Below, piece after piece: positions 7,554-15,425 of a stretch of DNA of 20,516 nucleotides. The position numbers and the translations under genes were made by a program. This DNA comes from a virus: positions 1 through 20,516 of IMG/VR virus record IMGVR_UViG_3300009165_000051; one strand, written 5' to 3'. A model generated the notes under the pieces. That model was not told where the DNA came from. It ran no database searches and saw nothing but the letters and a program-made list of their open reading frames with translations. Numbering within the stretch: the stretch's first letter is position 1; each line of letters begins with the position of its first letter.

Positions 7554-8066
7554 TTAATAGGCAAATGCAAACTTTAAAAACCGTATGATTTGCTTTGTCT
7601 TATCCGGTGGACAGTCCATGCTTAATAGGAAACTCCTTAACTTCAGTTCGGGGCGTACATACACTACTCTCCCTGTAACTTTGTTCCGTAGTTTCTTGGG
7701 CAAGATTAAATCCTCCGCATGATCGAGTATAAGTTCCACCTCAGGCATAATACTTTCCGGTATCTTTTCCCAGAAAGGAAAGCTGAGCTGTACTTCGTGT
7801 TGGGCATCCTCTAAATCTCCCTGGATAGGGTAGATTCTCGTTTCTCTTTCCAAATAGCTTTTTAAGGTGTTTGATATAAAGTTCCATACATATGTACTTA
7901 TCTTCCCCTGATCGGGAGTATAAGTCTTCATAGCATACAGATATGCAATTACCGCTTCTTGGAAAAGGTCGTCCCAGTCTAGTCCTGAGGACGTATGGAA
8001 CGACCAAGCGATCTTCCTGATTAGATTTACGTTCTCTTTCAGGCTTTGTTCTATGGTTTTATCCAT
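7554..8066 (-). CDS. Sigma-70 family protein (region 2 only)
   Basis: The 170-residue product has a clear sigma-70 region 2 at about residues 11-75: NLIRKIAWSFHTSSGLDWDD, LFQEAVIAYLYAMKTY, then QGKISTYVWNFISNTLKSYL. These correspond to the core-binding and -10 recognition helices. The C-terminal half (PEVELILDHAEDLILPKK and KTKQIIRFLKFAFAY) does not look like region 4, so -35 recognition may be lost or handled differently. It could redirect host RNA polymerase to phage promoters, for example the GTATTATAGAGAGTT sites further right. It overlaps the preceding gene by 8 bp. The region 2 call is firm; the target promoters are inferred. Confidence 0.75.
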   Translation of the reverse strand: MDKTIEQSLKENVNLIRKIAWSFHTSSGLDWDDLFQEAVIAYLYAMKTYTPDQGKISTYVWNFISNTLKSYLERETRIYPIQGDLEDAQHEVQLSFPFWEKIPESIMPEVELILDHAEDLILPKKLRNKVTGRVVYVRPELKLRSFLLSMDCPPDKTKQIIRFLKFAFAY

Positions 8067-8499
8067 ATACGATCTCTCCTAATGTTATGTATTGAAATAC
8101 TACGTCGGCATCCCCAGCGTCGAAGTCCTCATTGTCTGAGTCTGTTAATTTTGCTAACTCCGGTCGCCCTTCCTTTGCCATCATATTAATCCCATGCTGA
8201 ATGGAAGCCATCGATAGTTTCCCTACGGGAAGCCCGTCTGGATCTTCCAAATCAAATATTTCTAACGTATTCCCATCCATGACGGCGGGGAGGATAGCTT
8301 CACTAAAACATTTCATGAAGAATGTTTCATCTCCATGAATCTCCGGTACGTATTTACCTACATACTTGCGAATGATAGAGTTACTTTTGGAATGAATTAA
8401 GTACCAGTAGTTGGAACCACCCTCTATGGCTGTTATAATAAAGTCATTGAGGGTTTTGAGAGGAATCTCGTGCTTGATATTAACTATAAAGTTGTTCAT
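8059..8499 (-). CDS. Hypothetical phage protein with EGGSNYW motif
   Basis: The 146-residue protein starts MNNFIVNIKHEIPLKTLNDF and contains AIEGGSNYWY (24-33). That motif is typical of a group of phage/mobile-element hypothetical proteins in which 'EGGxxYW' is nearly invariant. Further along is a helical segment KLSMASIQHGINMMAKEG (about 94-111), then an acidic stretch DSDNEDFDAGDADVVFQYIT that places it as a soluble acidic protein. It is coupled to the sigma gene by an 8-bp overlap. The function is not known to me. Confidence 0.7.
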   Translation of the reverse strand: MNNFIVNIKHEIPLKTLNDFIITAIEGGSNYWYLIHSKSNSIIRKYVGKYVPEIHGDETFFMKCFSEAILPAVMDGNTLEIFDLEDPDGLPVGKLSMASIQHGINMMAKEGRPELAKLTDSDNEDFDAGDADVVFQYITLGEIVYG

Positions 8500-8500
8500 A

Positions 8501-8671
8501 TTACTTCCTTTCTCTTACTTTGTTTTTGTCTAGATACTCGTCTATGACGTGAGATACGTCGTTAAGTAGCCACCAAAGGTGTTCTATTTCCTTTGGGTTA
8601 AGTATGTTTTCGGTAATCATACCTTGGATCAAATTTAATTTGTCCACACATAAACTTTTGGTGTATTCCAT
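8501..8671 (-). CDS. Hypothetical 56-residue protein
   Basis: A short frame runs from the ATG at 8669-8671 to the TAA at 8501-8503. It fills the gap between two other leftward genes almost exactly, leaving 1 bp downstream and 20 bp upstream. The product starts MEYTKSLCVDKLNLIQGMI and continues with helices ending HVIDEYLDKNKVRERK. The leader AATTAAAATAGAATCATT before the ATG is A/T-rich, like those of its neighbours. Position, spacing and amphipathic composition support a real gene. No function can be assigned. Confidence 0.6.
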   Translation of the reverse strand: MEYTKSLCVDKLNLIQGMITENILNPKEIEHLWWLLNDVSHVIDEYLDKNKVRERK

Positions 8672-8691
8672 AATGATTCTATTTTAATTGG

Positions 8692-8898
8692 TTACGGGGT
8701 AGCTTTTGCTAGCCCCTGACTCAATACGTAATCAGCAAATCGGTCTACCATTATAGATAGATTTCGTACGCCACTGTGTTCACAACCCATAATGAAATGT
8801 ATTATTTCTGTTCGGGTGGGCTCATACTGGATATAGGAATAACATTCATTCCATACCCTTTGAAATTCTTTAACATCATACAAATAGTTACTACTCAT
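8692..8898 (-). CDS. Hypothetical small protein
   Basis: The 68-residue helical protein (MSSNYLYDVKEFQRVWNECY at the start, IMVDRFADYVLSQGLAKATP at the end) has no recognised motif. It sits 4 bp after the zinc-knuckle protein and 20 bp before the 56-residue gene, in the same leftward run. It is likely real from packing of the genes; the function is unknown. Confidence 0.6.
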   Translation of the reverse strand: MSSNYLYDVKEFQRVWNECYSYIQYEPTRTEIIHFIMGCEHSGVRNLSIMVDRFADYVLSQGLAKATP

Positions 8899-8902
8899 AG
8901 TT

Positions 8903-9154
8903 TTAAGTTTTACTTGTTGTTTGTATCATTTCATCCATCCATTTATTAAGATATTCGACGTTTTTAAACCATTCTCTTATTGCGATTTTGACACATTCAA
9001 CGTCGTGAAAATAATCATTTGCATATCTTACTCCTAGAAATTCAAATAAGGAAATACAACTTGATCCAGTAGGAATATCTTTTCCACAACCTCTGCAAGG
9101 TTTAATTGTCCTTGTTTTTTTAATTACTTTCAATGATTTAAATGGCCTTTTCAT
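8903..9154 (-). CDS. Small zinc-knuckle protein
   Basis: The 83-residue basic protein has PCRGCGKDIPTGSSC (about 19-33) followed by YFHDVEC (48-54), a CxxC...H/C arrangement suited to one zinc ion. The C-terminal helix EWFKNVEYLNKWMDEMIQ follows. The ATG overlaps the stop of the SNF2 helicase gene (TAATG), which suggests translational coupling and possibly a joint role. Zinc binding is inferred from cysteine spacing; the function is unknown. Confidence 0.65.
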   Translation of the reverse strand: MKRPFKSLKVIKKTRTIKPCRGCGKDIPTGSSCISLFEFLGVRYANDYFHDVECVKIAIREWFKNVEYLNKWMDEMIQTTSKT

Positions 9155-11184
9155 TATTCGTAGGATTTTAGTAATTCACTTAACAATGATTCTGTTTCCG
9201 TAATCTTACCGTCAAGTACAGAATCCAATACCCGACGTTTCCGGTCTATCAAGTTCGCTATGCGTTCCTCTATTGTATTGTTCGCTAAAAGATAATGTAT
9301 GTTGACACTATCCTTCTGCCCAATACGGTGACATCTATCCTCTGCCTGAACTAATTCTCCAGGCGTCCAAGGTAGTTCGAGAAACACAACGTTGGAAGAT
9401 GCCGTTAGGGTTATCCCTACTCCAGCAGCACGGATATTCCCTACAAATAATCTTACTTTTGGATTGTTTTGAAACTGGTCTACCATTTCCTGTCTTGCGG
9501 CATTTGGAACAGATCCATCAATTTTTACGGCAACCACTTGGTCTTTATTAAATTCCGCCATGAGGGCATCTATTACAAACGTATGTACGGCAAATACTAC
9601 TAACTTGCCATCAACTTCTAGGAAATTAGCGATCCATCTAATTGATTCTGCTAGCTTCCCTCTTACTGCTACCTGTTTGAGAACCTCTATGGAAGCTAAC
9701 TGTTCTGCGTTACTTGCTCGTTCGGCAGCAGCTTTCCCTTTAGTCTTATGAATATACTCGATGAAGTTGTTCTCTGCTTCGGTGTATTCACTTTGATTCT
9801 CTAATTCAATAGGTACGAAGGAATGAATTTTGTCTGGCAAGTCCTTAAGTACGTCAGTCTTTAACCGACGTATCATAACTGTTTTCGTCAAGACATCGTG
9901 TAACTCCTGTGTATTGGAGGCTCCTCCGAAGTCCCAACCAAAGGGAGTTTGATGGGCATTACAATACTGTTTAGCAAACGCCCAGGGACTGGGGAATAAA
10001 GAACGATCAATCAAAGCTAAAGCGTTATACACTTCAATGGGACGATTAACAACAGGAGTACCAGAGAGGGCTATGACGTGAGGTATTCCCTTCCCCAAGA
10101 ACTTAACCGCTTTGGTTCTCTGTGCCTTGTTTGATTTGTAGTAATGACATTCGTCTGTAATTAATACCGCTGGATTCACTACTCGTAACCAAGGCGTCCA
10201 ATTCGGAAGTACGTCATAGTTTATAATCAGTATTTCTCCCGTAGGTTTCCACGGAGAAGTCCCACTGAGTACTTCCACTTTCGGATTTGTCATCCATCGT
10301 TCTGCTTCTCTTTTCCAATTTAGTTTCAATGACGCTGGGACTACGATTACGACCGGACGCTTTTCAGGATGTAATTGTAGCCAGGCTAATGCCTGCACGG
10401 TTTTTCCAAGCCCCATTTCGTCAGCAATCAAAGCCCTTCCAGATTGATTCTCAATGAAGGCTACTCCTATCTTTTGGAATGGGAACAGTTCTCCTTTAAG
10501 TCCTGGAATTGCATTGATATTGCTTAATTCTATTTTCCGTAATTTCCTCCGTTCCAGAAACGCTTCAAGTTTCTTATCTATTTCAAAGCCCCAACCAATA
10601 AGGTCTTGGAGGGACTTCTCATTCACCGGAACGGACCAACACTTCTCTTCCTTATGGAATACTCGACCTGGTAATTGTTTTATCATTTCGAGTACCTCAT
10701 AGTCAAAAGGAAATTTGATTTTGATAACCTCCTCTCCTTTTTGATTCTCCGCTAACGTAGCAGTCTTTTTGTTTTTGTTTAATCCAAATGATAACATAGG
10801 ATGATTATTAGGTACATTAACAACGTCCGATGACGCTGTACTATCTACAATTTGAGACTTCGGAACCCATGAATCGAATACGACGTTGACTAACGCCCCT
10901 TTCAGACGTTCCAAATTCTCTTTGGTGTAACCACCGATCAAGTCCCAATTCCAATAGTGTCCACCACATTCGGGACCAATTCCCAATTCTACCGATACGG
11001 GATGGGTGAGAGTACGCCCGCATACACAACATGCGCCAGTTCTTCTACTCTCAGTAGTTCCATGTCCATATAAATATACTGCCCGTTCGGTTTCGGCGAG
11101 TTGTTTGGCTACAAAATAAATTAACAATTTATTATGAGTAGCAAACCCCGTCTTGAGCTGATACAATTTTACTTCTTCATTCAT
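9154..11184 (-). CDS. SNF2-family DNA helicase/translocase with N-terminal zinc motif
   Basis: The 676-residue product has a complete SNF2/superfamily 2 core: ADEMGLGKT (254-262), VVPAS (281-285), ITDECHYYKS (342-351), ALSGTPV (372-378), and a C-terminal helicase lobe with LFVGNIRAAGVGITLT and QAEDRCHRIGQ. Upstream (about 52-75) is CCVCGRTLTHPVSVELGIGP ending in a further Cys, a zinc motif I recall from other phage proteins (DUF6011-like). Residues 155-200 (FPFDYEVLEMIKQLPG and a later KCWSVP) resemble the HARP-like substrate domain of SMARCAL1-type annealing helicases. It probably remodels replication forks or recombination intermediates. The assignment is strong; the exact role is inferred. 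Confidence 0.88.
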   Translation of the reverse strand: MNEEVKLYQLKTGFATHNKLLIYFVAKQLAETERAVYLYGHGTTESRRTGACCVCGRTLTHPVSVELGIGPECGGHYWNWDLIGGYTKENLERLKGALVNVVFDSWVPKSQIVDSTASSDVVNVPNNHPMLSFGLNKNKKTATLAENQKGEEVIKIKFPFDYEVLEMIKQLPGRVFHKEEKCWSVPVNEKSLQDLIGWGFEIDKKLEAFLERRKLRKIELSNINAIPGLKGELFPFQKIGVAFIENQSGRALIADEMGLGKTVQALAWLQLHPEKRPVVIVVPASLKLNWKREAERWMTNPKVEVLSGTSPWKPTGEILIINYDVLPNWTPWLRVVNPAVLITDECHYYKSNKAQRTKAVKFLGKGIPHVIALSGTPVVNRPIEVYNALALIDRSLFPSPWAFAKQYCNAHQTPFGWDFGGASNTQELHDVLTKTVMIRRLKTDVLKDLPDKIHSFVPIELENQSEYTEAENNFIEYIHKTKGKAAAERASNAEQLASIEVLKQVAVRGKLAESIRWIANFLEVDGKLVVFAVHTFVIDALMAEFNKDQVVAVKIDGSVPNAARQEMVDQFQNNPKVRLFVGNIRAAGVGITLTASSNVVFLELPWTPGELVQAEDRCHRIGQKDSVNIHYLLANNTIEERIANLIDRKRRVLDSVLDGKITETESLLSELLKSYE

Positions 11185-11193
11185 TTTCGTTTT

Positions 11194-11544
11194 TTAATTG
11201 AGACTTAAATTAAACTGTTGGACCTGAACTAGTAACTTACAAACAGGACAGGTTACAAACCCAGTTTGTACGTAAGCTACTGGGGCACTAATAACTCCTG
11301 CTTTGATAAGGCATTGTAACATACCTTCATTCTCAGAGTAATTTTTAATGATTACTTCCCCGTCTTTCAAGGGATATTTCGGGACATTGATTGTAGCCAC
11401 TGCTACGGTGTCTTTGTCAGTAGCATCTATCAGGACAATAGCTATCCTATCGTTGTCGTAATAACGAATCTGGACATAGCATTTCCACTGCCTGAACAAA
11501 ACTTCGATCTGATTTAATCCTTGTTGACTTTTTTTACTGGTCAT
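11194..11544 (-). CDS. Hypothetical protein with IKNYSENEGM motif
   Basis: The 116-residue protein has a beta-rich N-terminal half (IRYYDNDRIAIVLIDA, VAVATINVPKYPL) and a distinctive IKNYSENEGMLQCLIKAGVI segment (about 66-85). It ends with GFVTCPVCKLL. I associate this 'ATxNxP...IKxYSENEGM' pattern with small proteins on Bacteroidales mobile elements (DUF4313-like, from memory), which supports a Bacteroidota host. It overlaps the upstream gene by 11 bp and lies 9 bp before the SNF2 gene. The biochemical role is unknown. Confidence 0.68.
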   Translation of the reverse strand: MTSKKSQQGLNQIEVLFRQWKCYVQIRYYDNDRIAIVLIDATDKDTVAVATINVPKYPLKDGEVIIKNYSENEGMLQCLIKAGVISAPVAYVQTGFVTCPVCKLLVQVQQFNLSLN

Positions 11545-11743
11545 CCTCTGTGTATTTTATTAATGTTCGTATTAAATGACTGTAATCACTGGACTTACAT
11601 TCATCCAGCACTTGCTTTATTTCTTCAGCAGACCATCCCTGACGGCTAGCAGCCTTCTGAAAGGCTCCCATTAGGGCATAAGCATTCCCATCTAACCCTT
11701 CAAGGGTCAGACGTACCTTCTTTTTTTCTGGTACTTTTCCCAT
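11534..11743 (-). CDS. Hypothetical small protein
   Basis: The 69-residue protein reads as a short basic strand (KKKVRLTLEGLDGNAYALMG) followed by two helices (AFQKAASRQGWSAEEIKQVL, then SHLIRTLIKYTEDDQ). The 'LEGxDGNAYALMGAFQKAA' start resembles small phage and plasmid proteins from Bacteroidales that I know only as hypothetical. It is the first gene after a 227-bp gap and probably opens the transcript running through the SNF2 helicase. Confidence 0.65.
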   Translation of the reverse strand: MGKVPEKKKVRLTLEGLDGNAYALMGAFQKAASRQGWSAEEIKQVLDECKSSDYSHLIRTLIKYTEDDQ

Positions 11744-11865
11744 TTTTAATTTGTGTTAGTTAAACAATACTATGTGCGTCATTATATAAGTGGGGATTTC
11801 GGTAATCATCCCCTTCATTGATTCCTGATTAAATCGTCCAGAAAAGTTTCTGATCGTGTTACTGC

Positions 11866-11887
11866 AAAAAAGGCACCACGATGCCCT
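11866..11887 (-). terminator. Weak candidate terminator after the peptidase gene
   Basis: In the 227-bp gap (11744-11970), the minus strand shows GGCATCGTGGTGCC followed by TTTTTT. The stem is only four strong pairs (GGCA/TGCC), extendable with a mismatch. The position about 85 bp past the peptidase stop suits a terminator for the 14719-11971 transcript. A second small palindrome (CACCTACAGGTG) lies at 11938-11949. The remaining gap should hold a promoter for the gene at 11743, but I see no convincing one. Confidence 0.35.
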
Positions 11888-11970
11888 GCCGTAGGGTTTT
11901 GCCTAATTTTTCAAAGCAAAAATACAGCGACAAGGCACCTGTAGGTGATTAATCGTTATACCGTTTCCTG

Positions 11971-13086
11971 TTAGTTGTAGATACGGTATTCATCGTCGTA
12001 ATGGTAGTTTCTACAAGAGTAACAGAATCTATGTTCCGTTGGTAACAATTCTATTCCGCAGTATTCACAAACTCTTATTGCGGGAGTTTTTGTTGTATTC
12101 TCTGGTAGACTACGTTTGGGATCAGTAGCTGGGTCATAAACCCTATCCTCTGCCCAGCGGTCAACATAACTTCCTGCACTCTTGGTCCATGATGACTCTC
12201 CTTTCATCCATTTCCCGTCTTTATCCTTGTACCATGTATTGTACTTGGAACACGATTCAACGAACTTTGATTCAGGTAATTGATAACCGTACCTTTCGGT
12301 CAGGGCACATAGGTCGTAACATAGCAGAAAGGCATGATATAACTCATTCGTATCCACATATTCCTTATCGGAATGATGAGCATAATACCCGCAGGAGAGG
12401 TTAAAGCAACTGATTCCGATCTTCCGTTGTTGTACGTTAAAACAATCGGTAAACAATCCACTCGCAAATTCGTACTCATAAGCATCCAAGATAGGTCGAA
12501 GGTCTGCGGCAAAGGCTTTGGAGATTGTTCTATCTCCCATGTAACTATTTATGAAGTCATGCCCGTTCCAACGATCTATACCTCCCAGGAAGGTACAATC
12601 CTTGAAGAATGTTAAGCTGATGTTATTGGAACCCGTACCTCCACTCTCTTCTGAGGTAAAGAATACAACTTTGATATTGGGAACGATGCGTAACAATTCC
12701 AAACATACAAATATTCCGCATTTATCATCCCCTCCAATCCCAACTCGATCCTCTTTCTCATCTTCGGCATACAAATATATCCGGTTATGTTCCTTGTCCT
12801 TTTCAGAATAGACGTTAAAACCATTGCGATACATATGTACGGTATCCAAATGAGCACAGAAGCAAGGGCGCATTCCTTCTCCCTTGCTTACCAAGATATT
12901 CCCATACAGGTCTACGGTATAGGGAATGTTTTCAGATTTCAAGAAGCTGGCAATGAATATAGACATTGACGCTTCATTATACATAGTGGATGGTATTTTA
13001 AACACCTCCACCGCACGTTTGAACATCGCTGACGGCATTTCTGGAGCCAGCCAGTTAGGTTCAAATTGTTGATTAGTGGCACTCAT
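11971..13086 (-). CDS. Dinuclear-zinc peptidase homologue (M20/M28/M42-like) with C-terminal zinc ribbon
   Basis: The 371-residue product has the layout of co-catalytic zinc aminopeptidases/carboxypeptidases: CAHLDTVH (77-84; H79 and D81), GGDDKCG (118-124; metal-bridging D120 or D121), FFTSEESGGTGS (142-153; E146 and E147), GIDRWNG (169-175), and YYAHHSDKEYVDTNEL (234-249; H237 or H238). This is the peptidase T/M20-like order of ligands, so it may be active. Residues 340-358 add a CEYC...CYSC zinc ribbon that is not part of the peptidase core. Overlap of 14 bp with the multi-zinc-finger gene suggests coupling. In a phage it might process a peptide, hydrolyse a modified amino-acyl conjugate or inactivate a host factor; the substrate is unknown. 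Confidence 0.72.
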   Translation of the reverse strand: MSATNQQFEPNWLAPEMPSAMFKRAVEVFKIPSTMYNEASMSIFIASFLKSENIPYTVDLYGNILVSKGEGMRPCFCAHLDTVHMYRNGFNVYSEKDKEHNRIYLYAEDEKEDRVGIGGDDKCGIFVCLELLRIVPNIKVVFFTSEESGGTGSNNISLTFFKDCTFLGGIDRWNGHDFINSYMGDRTISKAFAADLRPILDAYEYEFASGLFTDCFNVQQRKIGISCFNLSCGYYAHHSDKEYVDTNELYHAFLLCYDLCALTERYGYQLPESKFVESCSKYNTWYKDKDGKWMKGESSWTKSAGSYVDRWAEDRVYDPATDPKRSLPENTTKTPAIRVCEYCGIELLPTEHRFCYSCRNYHYDDEYRIYN

Positions 13087-14719
13087 AATCTAATTGTAAT
13101 TGGTTTCTCATATCCCATCCAACAACCTGTTCTACATCTACCATAGGTGGAGGGGTAACGGCAGGCAGAAGGTGCGTTATTCCATCTATACCTATTTTTG
13201 TGGAAAGACGACCTGCATAAAACACCTTCACTCCATGCTCACAAGCTGGACAATGTACGTTTACTTGCCCTTGTTTTAGTAATACCCCAGATACTCGGTC
13301 TCCACAAACACAACAAGTAGTACTGATTTTCTTAATACAGTTAATACATACGCCATAAACACGTACTTTATCAACCCGTCCACGATACATCTGGTCGTGC
13401 GGATGCTTTTCTTTACATATACGGCATACTGGCCATTGATCCGCACATCCGGCACAATAAGAACGTCCTGTTTCAGCGTGGTATATTAAATCCTCAGAAT
13501 AATGATACGCTCCACAACTGTAACAGCTATATACCTCCATGTTTTCAATACACTCCTCACATATTTCAACATGACCTCCTCCGTTTGGAAGATTTACTGT
13601 TTTGAGATACGTATAATAATGATTTTCACCACACTCACTACAATCTCTTACCACGTCATCATTCTCGTAACAGGTTGAGCATAATGTATAGCCGTCTACC
13701 TGAATTGATGGTTCATTACAGGATACGCTACATCCGCAGTGATGGCATTGTTCACGAATTTGGAAAGTCCCACCACTACAATCCTGGATAGTATTAATAC
13801 AATAATCACTTTTGTTACTGAGGAAGTAATTACCTTTATCATCCCGATGTAAATGGCACATCGTATCCATATATGGAGCACCTTCGTTCTCCAAATATTC
13901 TATGGCTTTTGTAGGGAGGGGCACTTTAAGATAGATGGTACGTTCCCGATGATAAATAGAACTACTACCGTATTGACGCCAAGCCCAGTCATTCTCCTTT
14001 GCGTGCTCGATTAATTGATAATTATGAGCTTCCGAACCATAAATACGGTCCATAAACGTAACCTCATCATCTGTGTGCCAAACCTTGGTTTGCCATAGTA
14101 AAGCACGAAATAATAACCGTCCTGCTATTTTCTTATGAACGATTTTTAAGCCTGGAATGGTATTATAAAAACCGGAATAATCATGGCATCCATATCCGCT
14201 ATCACTACGCATACAGGAGTTAAGCAGATAATGACTTAACTCGTGAGCATCCGTTTCATAGACAGATTCGATGTTTTCCGATATTTCATAATTAACCTCC
14301 TCATTGCTACCGCTAATGCGAGAAGCAAAGAGTTCAGCACCACGGGCAATGATACGATCTCGCAACTCTTCGTCACGAATTGTCATTCCCTGATTGTCAT
14401 ACACTCTGAACATAGAGGCAAAGAATAAAAAGAAACGTCCAGGTTTAATTTCCTGACGTCCCTCTTTTACCCATTGTCCCCGATCAGTTAAGGGTTGTTC
14501 ACCCTTGGATGTTGGCCAACAAGTTATCTTATTCTGCTTGTTAAAACAGAAATAATTAAACTCGGAGGCTGGGAAGTCTAATGTCACATCCCTACTATTA
14601 CCATCCATCGTTGTTAAACGTGGATCAATAATGTAAGTAATGCCAGCTATTTTTGCGTTTATTTCCGAACGCAAAAGCGGTAGCAGTTTCCTGCTAACCA
14701 CAACACGGTTTCCCTTCAT
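13073..14719 (-). CDS. Large multi-zinc-finger phage protein, unknown function
   Basis: The 548-residue protein has an N-terminal part (1-320) with a HELSHYLLNSCMRSD segment (159-173) and AGRLLFRALLWQTK (199-212). An 'SCMR ... GRALLW' pairing recurs in phage hypothetical proteins. Residues 325-495 hold at least five zinc-binding units: CHHC/CSTC, CSECGENH/CEEC, CYSCGAYH/CAGC, CRICKEKH/CINC, and CCVCGDR/CPAC. HELSH could recall a metalloprotease HExxH, but its spacing is HE-L-SH, one residue too short, so I do not call a protease. The gene follows the conserved leader TAATCAAAACCTTAAAAA. Binding to nucleic acid or proteins is likely; the function is unknown. Confidence 0.7.
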   Translation of the reverse strand: MKGNRVVVSRKLLPLLRSEINAKIAGITYIIDPRLTTMDGNSRDVTLDFPASEFNYFCFNKQNKITCWPTSKGEQPLTDRGQWVKEGRQEIKPGRFFLFFASMFRVYDNQGMTIRDEELRDRIIARGAELFASRISGSNEEVNYEISENIESVYETDAHELSHYLLNSCMRSDSGYGCHDYSGFYNTIPGLKIVHKKIAGRLLFRALLWQTKVWHTDDEVTFMDRIYGSEAHNYQLIEHAKENDWAWRQYGSSSIYHRERTIYLKVPLPTKAIEYLENEGAPYMDTMCHLHRDDKGNYFLSNKSDYCINTIQDCSGGTFQIREQCHHCGCSVSCNEPSIQVDGYTLCSTCYENDDVVRDCSECGENHYYTYLKTVNLPNGGGHVEICEECIENMEVYSCYSCGAYHYSEDLIYHAETGRSYCAGCADQWPVCRICKEKHPHDQMYRGRVDKVRVYGVCINCIKKISTTCCVCGDRVSGVLLKQGQVNVHCPACEHGVKVFYAGRLSTKIGIDGITHLLPAVTPPPMVDVEQVVGWDMRNQLQLDYECH

Positions 14720-14741
14720 TCTTTTTTAAGGTTTTGATTAA
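14720..14741 (-). promoter_or_regulatory. Conserved translation leader (type example)
   Basis: Just before the ATG, the minus strand reads TTAATCAAAACCTTAAAA. Close variants lie directly upstream of other leftward start codons: 7261-7275, 15407-15426, 15672-15692, 16108-16124, 16504-16518, 17004-17026 and 17579-17600. Shorter relatives occur before the genes starting at 3852 and 5670. The core is CAAAACCTTAAAA, ending 1-12 nt before the start. There is no Shine-Dalgarno sequence, so this A-rich element is the probable ribosome-recruiting leader. I used it to choose starts at 16107 and elsewhere. Confidence 0.6.
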
Positions 14742-14775
14742 AAACACAAATGTGACGTCTGATTAACGTCATCGA

Positions 14776-14817
14776 GCCGGAGTGGGACACGAGCCCACTT
14801 CAAACTCCAAGTCCGGC
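14776..14817. other. Nested inverted repeat between two genes
   Basis: GCCGG (14776-14780) can pair with CCGGC (14813-14817), and inside it AGTGGG (14781-14786) pairs with CCCACT (14794-14799) around a 7-nt loop. The two helices are contiguous on one side and separated by 13 nt on the other. There is no adjacent T-run, so it is not an ordinary terminator. The acceptor/T-arm-like geometry is suggestive, but the loop does not match a T-loop well. It could be a structured 3' or 5' untranslated element. Confidence 0.35.
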
Positions 14818-14823
14818 AAGGTT

Positions 14824-15018
14824 TTAATGTTCAATTGGTTTTGGTGAATTCTCTGGATGAACGCAAGCTGTTGGATTATACATAGTATGCCCCCACTTAC
14901 GATACATCCATCTTTGTAATCGGTCATCCCAATATTTGAATAACCCGCAGTACACACAACGCTTATCAATTGTGTTTTCCACTTTCTGCCATTTATGGCG
15001 AATTAGTCTTGCTCTCAT
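14824..15018 (-). CDS. Small zinc-knuckle protein
   Basis: The 64-residue basic protein starts MRARLIRHKWQKVENTIDKR and carries CVYCG (21-25), then a tryptophan-rich stretch (YWDDRLQRWMYRKWG) and a later Cys at TACVHP. That fits a small zinc ribbon, possibly with His completing the site. Its start overlaps the preceding gene's stop by 4 bp (ATGA). A frame from 14969 to 14769 overlaps it but lacks any such pattern, so I prefer this one. It could bind nucleic acid; the function is unknown. Confidence 0.62.
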   Translation of the reverse strand: MRARLIRHKWQKVENTIDKRCVYCGLFKYWDDRLQRWMYRKWGHTMYNPTACVHPENSPKPIEH

Positions 15019-15215
15019 ACGCTGGTCTTTTTTACTCTCTTCAAAACATGAGCACCATAAACAATATCAACTTTTCCGTTCTCATCCTGGATTCGATATA
15101 CGACGGCTTGGGAACATGGTTTCCATCCTTCGATAATCTTTCCAGTTTTAACGACGGTAACAGTAACATCATATTGAACCATCGTTCCATTTTCAATCGG
15201 TTTCGTGGATTTCAT
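15015..15215 (-). CDS. Hypothetical small beta-rich protein
   Basis: The 66-residue protein is mostly beta strand by eye (MVQYDVTVTVVKTGKIIEGW, then AVVYRIQDENGKVDIVYGA) and looks like a small barrel or SH3-like fold. Its ATG overlaps the stop of the gene upstream (TAATG), and its own stop overlaps the next start, making a coupled three-gene unit 15406-14824. I do not recognise a family. Confidence 0.62.
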   Translation of the reverse strand: MKSTKPIENGTMVQYDVTVTVVKTGKIIEGWKPCSQAVVYRIQDENGKVDIVYGAHVLKRVKKTSV

Positions 15216-15406
15216 TATATGCGGTATTTGTCTACTGTTTCCACAAGAGTTTTATGAAACTCTTCCAGAGTATTTCCAGCGATACAACAAATGATTTTTT
15301 CGTTAATTATCACTTTAGTATCAAGGAGTTCTCCATTCCAGACATCAGATTCATAAGTGATTACTGAGTCCCCAAATGTTCTAAATGACATTTTTGTAGC
15401 TTTCAT
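15215..15406 (-). CDS. Hypothetical small protein
   Basis: The 63-residue protein (MKATKMSFRTFGDSVITYES at the start) reads as strands followed by a C-terminal helix (NTLEEFHKTLVETVDKYRI). The conserved leader TCAAAACCTTAAAAAGAA lies directly before the ATG, which supports the start. It is the first gene of the three-gene coupled unit. The function is unknown. Confidence 0.65.
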   Translation of the reverse strand: MKATKMSFRTFGDSVITYESDVWNGELLDTKVIINEKIICCIAGNTLEEFHKTLVETVDKYRI

Positions 15407-15425
15407 TTCTTTTTAAGGTTTTGAT

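Noticed and set aside
13546-13563. Reading the HELSH segment of the 548-residue protein as a metalloprotease site
   Set aside because: A zincin needs HExxH; here the second His is one residue too early. The segment itself lies near 14230-14245 and I do not call catalysis.
14769-14969. Alternative minus-strand frame overlapping the 64-residue zinc-knuckle gene
   Set aside because: It lacks the coupled start and has no motif; the frame at 14824-15018 has both.
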